From NCBI GenBank assembly GCA_030632175.1, contig DAOVVG010000140.1, forward strand, positions 1 through 6,597: DNA of 6,597 bases, given 5' to 3'. The position numbers and the translations under genes were made by a program. The number at the start of each line of letters is the position of its first letter. Position 1 is the stretch's first letter. The notes under the pieces are model-generated. The model was not told where the DNA came from, ran no database searches, and saw only the letters and a program-made list of their open reading frames with translations. Source of the DNA: Gammaproteobacteria bacterium. GTDB taxonomy: Bacteria > Pseudomonadota > Gammaproteobacteria > UBA9214. Below are positions 1-5,036 of the stretch, piece by piece.

Positions 1-77
1 ACCATCAGTTCCGGCAAGCCATTCAACCAGACATTAATATCAATGCCGATGGCTATCACTTTTTCGCTAAAAATTAA
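1..77 (+). CDS. 3' end of an unidentified gene (partial)
   Basis: One + strand frame reads from the window edge to a TAA at 75-77. Its 24 residues end in NADGYHFFAKN and look like a globular protein C-terminus, with mixed charged, aromatic and polar residues. A second frame stays open to a TGA at 118-120, but its composition is less protein-like. I do not recognise the family. The gene would converge on the cytochrome c gene that ends at 156. Too little is visible to assign a role, and this could be chance. Confidence 0.4.
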   Translation, partial: HQFRQAIQPDININADGYHFFAKN

Positions 78-87
78 CAGCCAATCA

Positions 88-110
88 GGGGCGGCCACGA
101 GAGCCTCCCC
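88..110. terminator. GC-rich hairpin between convergent genes, possible terminator
   Basis: GGGG at 88-91 pairs with CCCC at 107-110. After one mismatch, GGC (93-95) pairs with GCC (102-104), leaving a loop of about six bases. It sits between the end of the partial + gene (77) and the end of the minus-strand cytochrome (156), where a bidirectional terminator is expected. There is no adjacent T-run on either strand; the nearest, on the minus strand, is about ten bases beyond the stem. The call is therefore weak. Confidence 0.25.
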
Positions 111-155
111 GCTGGCATGAATCTTCTTGATTTACGCGCGCGCAGTCCTTCGTTA

Positions 156-461
156 TTAAAGACTGCTGAAATAGGCGGCGAGATTGTCTATATCCGCATC
201 GCTCAGTGGTTTTGCCATCGCCCCCATCATGGGGTCATTGCGTACTCCATCGCGGTAGGCCTTGATTGACTTGGCGAGATAGGCTTCCTTCTGACCGGCG
301 ATATTCGGATTCATGTTGGTGGTGCCGATACCGTCAGCGCCATGACAGGCAATGCAGATTGCTGATTTTACCTTGCCGGCGGCGGCATCACCTGCCTGCG
401 CCACATTGACCATACCCAAACCCATGATCGCCAAAGCGCTATATGTGATTATCTTTTTCAT
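156..461 (-). CDS. Small periplasmic class I cytochrome c (c553/c5-like), monohaem
   Basis: This encodes a 101-residue exported electron carrier. Residues 1-23 form a Sec signal peptide (MKK, hydrophobic core, AQA cleavage before G24), leaving about 78 mature residues, a normal size for this family. CIACH at 36-40 covalently binds haem c, with H40 as one axial ligand. Met78 or Met79 in NDPMMGAMA is the likely second ligand. The tail (KPLSDADIDNLAAYFSSL) is the C-terminal helix typical of c553 and of each half of cytochrome c4. The frame runs open to an ATG at 540-542, but that would put 27 polar residues before the signal peptide. The ATG at 459-461 has a GAGGAG ribosome site seven bases upstream and is preferred. 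An exact FNR box lies about 120 bp upstream, so low-oxygen induction is likely. The redox partner is unknown; delivery to a terminal oxidase or reductase is typical of the family. Confidence 0.93.
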   Translation of the reverse strand: MKKIITYSALAIMGLGMVNVAQAGDAAAGKVKSAICIACHGADGIGTTNMNPNIAGQKEAYLAKSIKAYRDGVRNDPMMGAMAKPLSDADIDNLAAYFSSL

Positions 462-468
462 CAGGTCT

Positions 469-474
469 CTCCTC
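469..474 (-). promoter_or_regulatory. Ribosome binding site deciding the cytochrome c start
   Basis: Minus-strand GAGGAG lies seven bases before the ATG at 461-459. It supports the 101-residue product over the longer reading that starts at 542. Confidence 0.8.
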
Positions 475-545
475 AGTGGCTGGTAAAATGTGTGCACATG
501 AGAGGCTATGCCCGACTCACTCATTAGCAACACTGTCTTCATACC

Positions 546-594
546 GACTAACAGTTTACATGACCAATCGCACTCAACAATTGATATAGATCAA
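546..594 (-). promoter_or_regulatory. Predicted class II FNR-dependent promoter of the cytochrome c gene
   Basis: The FNR box at 581-594 is centred at 587.5. A class II FNR promoter has its box centred 41.5 bases before the transcription start, which predicts a start near 546 and a -10 element at 558-553. Exactly there the minus strand reads TAAACT, four of six matches to TATAAT. The 5' leader would be about 85 nt before the ATG at 461. The box and hexamer are seen directly; promoter activity is inferred. Confidence 0.6.
581..594. promoter_or_regulatory. FNR/ANR binding site, exact consensus
   Basis: TTGATATAGATCAA matches the FNR/ANR consensus TTGAT-N4-ATCAA at all ten defined positions, in non-coding DNA. 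Proteins of this family (FNR, ANR, some DNR/Dnr types) bind the palindrome as dimers, FNR and ANR when their oxygen-sensitive iron-sulfur cluster is intact. The site is symmetric, so it can serve either direction. It lies upstream of a cytochrome gene and in the same region as hemN, both typical targets. CRP prefers TGTGA half-sites, which are not present here. Confidence 0.85.
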
Positions 595-629
595 CTAAAA
601 TGAGTGAAGGAGTGTTTATAGTGAACGCA
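581..629 (+). promoter_or_regulatory. Possible second, rightward FNR-dependent promoter
   Basis: From the same FNR box, class II geometry on the + strand predicts a -10 element at 617-622 and a start near 629. The sequence at 617-622 is TATAGT, five of six matches to TATAAT and better than the leftward hexamer. The two -10 centres are both 32 bases from the box centre. No convincing gene follows until 1077, so a transcript would be a long leader for the PepSY gene, a small RNA or a short-peptide mRNA. AT-rich hexamers arise by chance, so confidence is moderate. Confidence 0.4.
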
Positions 630-744
630 TCTTGCCCGTATAGTCGTGATTCTTCCATGCCAGCGCCAGGTGCTTGTCTCAATTTATTGAATTCGCGTAA
701 ATAATTCACCTTAGCCTGTCTCCCGCAGGTAGCGAGTCCGCCAA

Positions 745-775
745 TGTCTTGTTGAAGACGCAGGTCTGCAAGACA
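745..775. other. Nested stem-loop
   Basis: TGTCTTG (745-751) pairs perfectly with CAAGACA (769-775). Inside it AGAC (756-759) pairs with GTCT (764-767) around a GCAG loop, leaving a TTGA/G internal loop. It lies about 115 bases downstream of the predicted rightward start at 629. No T-run follows, so it is not a standard terminator. The structure is seen in the sequence; function is unknown. Confidence 0.4.
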
Positions 776-898
776 ATGCACAGGGAACCATGACTGAATT
801 GGGAAATCACCAGGGTGTCGATTTATATGGTACGGCTAGAAAGACAGAGAGTAGAATGTGTACCACTGATGCAGATGTGCGGATGATTGTTCGACAGG

Positions 899-912
899 CC
901 TGCAGTTGCAGG
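899..912. repeat. Short palindrome
   Basis: CCTGCA (899-904) and TGCAGG (907-912) form a perfect inverted repeat with two central bases, which as RNA would be a five-pair stem with a four-base loop. There is no T-run and no evident role. Confidence 0.35.
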
Positions 913-1005
913 TAACATCCAGATGGATGGATAGCAATGAGTAGAGTAAATGCCATATACAATTTGCTGCGTCCAGTTCCCTGGCCTCACTTGTGGGTAC
1001 AACAG

Positions 1006-1022
1006 TCACGGGTGTGCCGTGA
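1006..1022. repeat. Stem-loop upstream of the PepSY gene
   Basis: TCACGG (1006-1011) pairs with CCGTGA (1017-1022) around a GTGTG loop. It lies 55 bases before the PepSY gene start. T-rich tracts follow at 1035-1038 and 1051-1057, but not directly after the stem, so termination is possible but not well supported. Confidence 0.3.
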
Positions 1023-1066
1023 TAGTGCCATGGGTTTTCAATCAGTCGATTATTTTTATCCAATAT

Positions 1067-1070
1067 GGAG
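1067..1070 (+). promoter_or_regulatory. Ribosome binding site deciding the PepSY-protein start
   Basis: GGAG at 1067-1070 lies six bases before the ATG at 1077. The in-frame ATG at 1065 overlaps this site and has no site of its own, so the later start is preferred. Confidence 0.7.
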
Positions 1071-1076
1071 ATTGAG

Positions 1077-1643
1077 ATGAACGTGACAAATAGATCTTTG
1101 GTTTTCATGGTTGTTGCAATGTCACTGATCCTTGCAGGGATAGTCGCGCCTGTAATCGTGCGGGCTGAGACTGGTAACGTTGGCATGCCTGCTCAAACTT
1201 TTGTTGATGCAGGCGGCCTGTCGAGCGAATATATCACCAGCAAGGTCGACGCAGCGGGTTTTACTGATGTGTACTACGTTGCATTCGAACACGGTCTATA
1301 CGACATCAAGGCCCGTAGTCCGGATGGGCAATACGTCGGAATCCATCTCGATCCAAAGACCGGCGAACTTGTAAAGGACCCCGGGACCGGGAAGATACGC
1401 TATAAAATAGTTACCCGTGCCGAAACGGATGGAGCAGCTCTGCCCTGGGAGGGCATCATCAGCCAAATCAAGGCGGAGGGTTATGAGGAGGTGTATTCGA
1501 TCCATTATGATCACCAACTCTACGAAGTCCATGCCCGTGACGCGCAAAACCGGGTATTCGAGCTCTTCGTCAACCCCAATACCGGTCAGTTACTGAGACA
1601 TCCCACGACCGGTAAGCCACTAGCGGAACGCGTTGACAAATGA
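1077..1643 (+). CDS. Secreted protein with two tandem PepSY-like repeats
   Basis: The 188-residue product starts with a hydrophobic segment (about residues 8-28) that reads as a signal peptide with likely cleavage after VRA (30), or as an N-terminal membrane anchor. The rest consists of two copies of one unit, residues 48-106 and 122-180. They align without a gap at a fixed offset of 74, with about 21 of 59 positions identical. Each has an N-terminal helix, then AxG(F/Y)xxVY, a central H-x-LY(D/E), an AR turn, and an ending of PxTGxLxxxPxTGK. This pattern fits the PepSY/PepSY_2 fold, found in small periplasmic proteins and in protease propeptides. PepSY domains are thought to bind or inhibit partners, and many lie near redox or metal genes; no specific partner can be named here. 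There are no cysteines and no catalytic residues I recognise. hemN follows 203 bp later on the same strand. The family call is fairly sure; the function is unknown. Confidence 0.8.
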   Translation: MNVTNRSLVFMVVAMSLILAGIVAPVIVRAETGNVGMPAQTFVDAGGLSSEYITSKVDAAGFTDVYYVAFEHGLYDIKARSPDGQYVGIHLDPKTGELVKDPGTGKIRYKIVTRAETDGAALPWEGIISQIKAEGYEEVYSIHYDHQLYEVHARDAQNRVFELFVNPNTGQLLRHPTTGKPLAERVDK

Positions 1644-1726
1644 ACTGTCATGGCGCGGCGTTACCTGGTTTGATGCTGGCCAGAAAGGGTGACTGATAGC
1701 GCTATGGTTTCACCGTTGTAGTTTCC

Positions 1727-1755
1727 TTGCATGTTGATGTCCGGGCAACATGCAG
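1727..1755. repeat. Strong inverted repeat between the PepSY gene and hemN
   Basis: TGCATGTTG (1728-1736) and CAACATGCA (1746-1754) are perfect reverse complements of nine bases around a nine-base loop, with one extra T-G pair at 1727/1755. No T-run follows, so a rho-independent terminator is unlikely. It lies about 90 bases before hemN and could be an operator or an RNA structure in a shared transcript. It does not match the FNR consensus. Confidence 0.45.
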
Positions 1756-1832
1756 AACTATATGCAATATTCCACACAGCAATTTGCCCACTGTATCTAT
1801 GGTGGTTCTATGGTAAATATACAAAAGGTTGA

Positions 1833-1838
1833 AGAGGT
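1833..1838 (+). promoter_or_regulatory. Ribosome binding site deciding the hemN start
   Basis: AGAGGT lies eight bases before the ATG at 1847. An in-frame TTG at 1829 would add six residues, but the ATG start aligns better with HemN N-termini. Confidence 0.7.
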
Positions 1839-1846
1839 ACACTCCC

Positions 1847-3238
1847 ATGGATCTGTCCCTGACCTTTAATGCCGACCTGATCCGCCGTTATGACAAGGCG
1901 GGGCCACGCTATACCTCCTATCCCACTGCCGTACAGTTTCATGACGGTTTTGGCGAGCAGCAGTATCGCAAGTGGGCGCAGTACAGCAATGAACATCCGC
2001 CAGGTCATCCGCTGTCGCTCTATTTCCACCTGCCGTTCTGCGCCACCGTTTGTTATTACTGCGCCTGCAACAAGATCATTACCAAGAACCGTGCGCGTGC
2101 CATACCTTACCTGGAACATCTCCACCAGGAGATCGCCATGCAGGGTACCTTGTTCAACAAGGAGAGGAAGGTTGAACAATTGCACTGGGGCGGTGGCACG
2201 CCAACCTTCATCGACCATGATCAGATGCGTGAGCTGATGCGGGTAACCGGCGAACATTTCAACTTGCGAGATGATGACCTGGGTGAATACTCCATTGAAG
2301 TCGATCCCCGCGAAGCCGACGCGGACACGATCAAGCTGCTGAGGGAAATCGGTTTCAACCGCCTCAGTATGGGGGTACAGGATTTTGACCCGGATGTTCA
2401 GAAGGCGGTCAATCGCATCCAGAGCGAGGAAGTGACCCTGGCGGTACTGGAAGCGGCCCGGCAACAGGGCTTCAAGTCGGTCAGCATGGATCTGATCTAC
2501 GGACTGCCTCATCAGAGTGTTGGAAGTTTCTCACGGACCCTCGACAAGGTGATTGCCGCTACGCCTGATCGCCTGTCAGTCTTCAATTACGCACACCTGC
2601 CGGCCCTGTTCAAGACCCAGCGGCAAATGAACGAAGCCGATATGCCGTCTCCGGCAGAGAAGCTGGATATCCTGCAACACACAATCGAACAGTTGAGTGA
2701 TGCGGGTTATATCTACATCGGCATGGACCATTTCGCACGACCCGATGACGAACTTGCACTGGCCCAGCACAGCCGGACCCTGTACCGGAATTTCCAGGGT
2801 TATTCCACCCATTCCGATTGTGACCTGGTTGCCATGGGATCAACCTCCATCAGTAAGGTAGGGCAGAGTTACAGCCAGAATGAAAAAGACCTGGAAGGTT
2901 ATTACAGCCGTATCGATAATGGTGAGCTGCCGGTCTTCCGCGGCATTGAACTCGACGCCGACGACATCCTGCGTCGCGAGGTCATCACCCAGTTGATATG
3001 TCACTTCACACTGGACATCCCTGCACTGGAAACAGCGCACGGTATTAAATTTTCGCAGTATTTCGACGTAGAGCGGGGTGAACTCCAGGGCATGCAGGAC
3101 GACGGCCTGCTGGTGCAGGACAACAGCCACATCACCATCCTTCCCGCCGGACGGTTGCTGGTGCGCAACATCTGCATGGTGTTCGATCGCTATCTGCGCG
3201 ACTCAGACCGAACCCGGCGGTTCTCGCGGGTCATTTAA
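1847..3238 (+). CDS. hemN: Oxygen-independent coproporphyrinogen III oxidase (radical SAM)
   Basis: HemN carries out the oxidative decarboxylation of two propionate side chains of coproporphyrinogen III to give protoporphyrinogen IX. It uses S-adenosylmethionine instead of oxygen and acts in the cytoplasm, late in haem synthesis. The 463-residue product matches E. coli HemN (457 aa) nearly end to end. YDKAGPRYTSYPTA (15-28) is the family N-terminal signature. C65, C69 and C72 in PFCATVCYYCAC ligate the [4Fe-4S] cluster, with the conserved fourth cysteine at C74. Y59 and H61 precede the cluster, GGGTP (115-119) is the SAM-binding motif, and EVDPRE (151-156), NRLSMGVQDF (171-180) and GMDHFARPDDELA (292-304) are strongly conserved. 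The C-terminus FSRVI equals that of E. coli. This is true HemN rather than the shorter HemW or HutW paralogues. It is intact, with no frameshift. It likely has its own promoter in the 203 bp upstream, but I see no FNR box there. Haem demand from the neighbouring cytochromes fits the context. Confidence 0.98.
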   Translation: MDLSLTFNADLIRRYDKAGPRYTSYPTAVQFHDGFGEQQYRKWAQYSNEHPPGHPLSLYFHLPFCATVCYYCACNKIITKNRARAIPYLEHLHQEIAMQGTLFNKERKVEQLHWGGGTPTFIDHDQMRELMRVTGEHFNLRDDDLGEYSIEVDPREADADTIKLLREIGFNRLSMGVQDFDPDVQKAVNRIQSEEVTLAVLEAARQQGFKSVSMDLIYGLPHQSVGSFSRTLDKVIAATPDRLSVFNYAHLPALFKTQRQMNEADMPSPAEKLDILQHTIEQLSDAGYIYIGMDHFARPDDELALAQHSRTLYRNFQGYSTHSDCDLVAMGSTSISKVGQSYSQNEKDLEGYYSRIDNGELPVFRGIELDADDILRREVITQLICHFTLDIPALETAHGIKFSQYFDVERGELQGMQDDGLLVQDNSHITILPAGRLLVRNICMVFDRYLRDSDRTRRFSRVI

Positions 3239-3247
3239 TTACGGTGA

Positions 3248-3271
3248 TGGTGCCTTGGGATCATGGCACCA
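3248..3271. terminator. First stem-loop downstream of hemN
   Basis: TGGTGCC (3248-3254) pairs with GGCACCA (3265-3271) around a ten-base loop, starting ten bases after the hemN stop. No T-run follows; it may contribute to termination or protect the 3' end. Confidence 0.4.
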
Positions 3272-3290
3272 ACAGGATGGATGATCCTGT
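3272..3290. terminator. Second stem-loop in the convergent gap
   Basis: ACAGGAT (3272-3278) pairs perfectly with ATCCTGT (3284-3290) around a GGATG loop. It abuts the first stem directly. It is symmetric and could act on transcripts from either side, though no T-run is present. Confidence 0.45.
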
Positions 3291-3296
3291 GGTGCG

Positions 3297-3315
3297 CCGC
3301 GAGGCAGGTGCGCGG
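3297..3315. terminator. Third stem-loop, next to the cytochrome stop
   Basis: CCGCG (3297-3301) pairs with CGCGG (3311-3315) around a nine-base loop. It ends five bases before the stop codon of the minus-strand cytochrome at 3321. Short but GC-only; the weakest of the three. Confidence 0.3.
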
Positions 3316-3320
3316 ATTAC

Positions 3321-5036
3321 TCACGGATAGGTTTTGTCGGCATGGTCTACACCATGGCAACTCAGCGAACAGCTTCCCGTGTATGTGCCCAGATCTACAA
3401 AATCAAGCTCCAACGCTGTATTTGGCGAAACGATATTGATGTCGAAATTGATGAGATGGGTGTTGTTGGTGACGCCATGGGGGTCGTGACAGGCAGAGCA
3501 GGGCACATTACCCCCACCCATCGGCCCCATGCCAACATGACTGCTGTGCGGAAATCCGCTGGGATTAGTTGCATCCAGGATACTGCTGCGATCATGACAC
3601 TTGTAACACATGGCGTATTCGTAAGAACTCTCTACGGTATTATCCGCCGTTGTGTAGTTGCTCTCCAGGATATATTTATTCATAGACCCATGCGGTCCGC
3701 TGGCCCCGATTCCGAGGGTCGCAGGATTATCATCACTGTTGTGACAGTCTGTACAGTAGATAATGCTGCTTACGGTATAAGGGGATAGCAGACTTGGCAC
3801 ATCCGGATTCTGCCCGATGTCCTCCACCGGGTGGTAGGACAGATTGATGGTATCAAATTCCAGTCGCGTATTGAGCTGCGGATTCTGCCGGGTGATTTCG
3901 GCGAAAGACAATGCATTATTGTCGGCATGGCACTTGAAGCACACCTCGTAGAGATAGGCGGATTCTTTTACCGGAGTATTAGAGGCGCTGATACCCGTCA
4001 CCCCAAGCAGTGACCCAGGCACATCGGGCGCACTCGCCGTGTCGTTGTTGGCGCGGTGCGGGTTGTGACAGTCGACGCATTCCACATGCGACTGCACAAG
4101 CGTTGTAAAATCCTCGGTGGGATCATGGATGCCAGTATAGTCCTGGACGCCATGGCGGTACTGCTTTATGAGCTGCGCCTCAATATCCGTCGCAGCCACA
4201 CTACCGTCATGACACACCAGGCAGTTATCCTCTTCGATGGCGTAATTAAGCAAGCGGGCGTGGCCGCCGGCGGAATGCGGCTGGTGACAGTTTTCACAGG
4301 CGTTTTCATCCACCCTGGTATATTCTGTATGCGGCCAGGGGTCGGTGCCCGCGCCATTCCATGTCGCCAGGGAAGTGGCATGGGCACTGAAATTCCAGTT
4401 GGTGCGGTCATGGCAGCTAATGCATAACGCGGAAAAACTGTTTTCCATCACCAGGAACTTGCCATAGGTATCGTCATGCGGATCATGGCATGCGGTACAT
4501 TGCAGCATACCTGTGTTATCCAGCTTGACCTCCTGCGGCAGCGCCGAGGGTTCAACGAGCTCGCCGTTGGCAGCAGCAAGGGCGCTGTCATAGGGGAAGG
4601 ATACCGGGTGGTCGTCGGAGATATCCGTGCCCAGTTTGGACGGTCCGTCCGGGAGAAAACGGATACCCCCTGCAAACGGGATCTCTGCAGGCTGTGACAG
4701 CACGGCACCCAGCGCAATGGTACCGTCGTGGCAGCTCAGGCACATTTTGGAGGCACCGGTGGGTTGTCCAACGGTTGCATACAAGGTGGAACTTGCATAG
4801 GTCGTGTAGTTGACTGTCGAATCCGCCCGGTTCCAGAGATAGGGCACATCCCTGCTGGCGTTATGTGGCGTATGACAGAAAATACAGACCCGGTTTTCAG
4901 TGGTTGATCTTATCGACCCGGGTCCGGATATGGAAAGGTTATGCCGGGTATCCACAATACTTGCCGCCCGGGACAGGCTTGCAACAGACATCAGGATTGT
5001 CGCAAACACGGCGTAAAACAGGTGATTGACCTTCAT
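3321..5036 (-). CDS. Secreted multihaem cytochrome c with 12 predicted haem sites
   Basis: The 571-residue protein has a Sec signal (1-24, cleavage near SRA/AS) and eleven CXXCH motifs. The cysteines that begin them are at residues 51, 99, 180, 205, 247, 272, 320, 366, 428, 477 and 513. A twelfth site is CSLSCH at 556-561, with three residues between the cysteines instead of two. The motifs fall into pairs. The first of a pair is usually CHxPH (residues 55, 184, 251, 324, 517), as in the doubled-CXXCH/cytochrome c7-like family. The mature chain has 19 further histidines, enough for bis-His ligation of all twelve haems, so a multi-haem electron wire is expected, periplasmic or at the cell surface. 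There is no lipobox, no membrane helix after the signal and no recognisable catalytic domain. Its start overlaps the stop of the NHL lipoprotein gene by four bases (ATGA), implying translational coupling; a GAGG lies ten bases upstream. The family call is sure. The partner and the acceptor (metal, electrode or another enzyme) are unknown. Confidence 0.93.
   Translation of the reverse strand: MKVNHLFYAVFATILMSVASLSRAASIVDTRHNLSISGPGSIRSTTENRVCIFCHTPHNASRDVPYLWNRADSTVNYTTYASSTLYATVGQPTGASKMCLSCHDGTIALGAVLSQPAEIPFAGGIRFLPDGPSKLGTDISDDHPVSFPYDSALAAANGELVEPSALPQEVKLDNTGMLQCTACHDPHDDTYGKFLVMENSFSALCISCHDRTNWNFSAHATSLATWNGAGTDPWPHTEYTRVDENACENCHQPHSAGGHARLLNYAIEEDNCLVCHDGSVAATDIEAQLIKQYRHGVQDYTGIHDPTEDFTTLVQSHVECVDCHNPHRANNDTASAPDVPGSLLGVTGISASNTPVKESAYLYEVCFKCHADNNALSFAEITRQNPQLNTRLEFDTINLSYHPVEDIGQNPDVPSLLSPYTVSSIIYCTDCHNSDDNPATLGIGASGPHGSMNKYILESNYTTADNTVESSYEYAMCYKCHDRSSILDATNPSGFPHSSHVGMGPMGGGNVPCSACHDPHGVTNNTHLINFDINIVSPNTALELDFVDLGTYTGSCSLSCHGVDHADKTYP

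Larger units (their letters stand above)
595..1064. other. Long stretch without a convincing gene
   Basis: Between the FNR box and the PepSY gene I see no reading frame with both a good start and recognisable protein character. Candidates examined were a 27-codon + frame at 621-704, a 41-codon + frame at 790-915, and minus-strand frames at 548-781 and 836-1186. The stretch holds several stem-loops (745-775, 899-912, 1006-1022) and the possible rightward promoter. It could be a structured leader, a small RNA locus or gene remnants. Confidence 0.5.

Noticed and set aside
491..498. TGTGCACA palindrome in the cytochrome c leader
   Set aside because: Eight-base palindromes are common by chance and this one does not extend. 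It contains TGTG as in CRP sites, but the full CRP spacing is absent.
621..704. 27-codon + strand frame starting at GTG
   Set aside because: AAGGAG at 607-612 is well placed for it, but the predicted transcript start at 629 lies after this start codon and no family resemblance is seen. It would need independent evidence of translation.
548..781. 77-codon minus-strand frame upstream of the cytochrome c gene
   Set aside because: It starts at GTG with no ribosome site, covers the FNR box and both predicted -10 elements, and its translation resembles no protein family I know.
790..915. 41-codon + strand frame starting ATG ACT GAA
   Set aside because: Only a poor AGGGA lies upstream, the codon use (AGA, TTA, AGT) differs from the neighbours, and the product has no recognisable features.
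836..1186. 116-codon minus-strand frame
   Set aside because: It runs antisense over the start and signal peptide of the PepSY gene, has no ribosome site that I can see, and has an unconvincing composition.
1670..1683. TTGAT half-site upstream of hemN as a possible FNR box
   Set aside because: The opposite half reads GCCAG, only two of five matches to ATCAA. The TTGAT at 1734-1738 fails in the same way.
1782..1820. Possible sigma-70 promoter of hemN (TTGCCC with TATGGT)
   Set aside because: The hexamers are weak and the spacing of about 19 is too long, so I do not call a promoter here.
1808..2512. 234-codon minus-strand frame
   Set aside because: It is antisense to hemN, whose assignment by catalytic motifs and full-length similarity is unambiguous.
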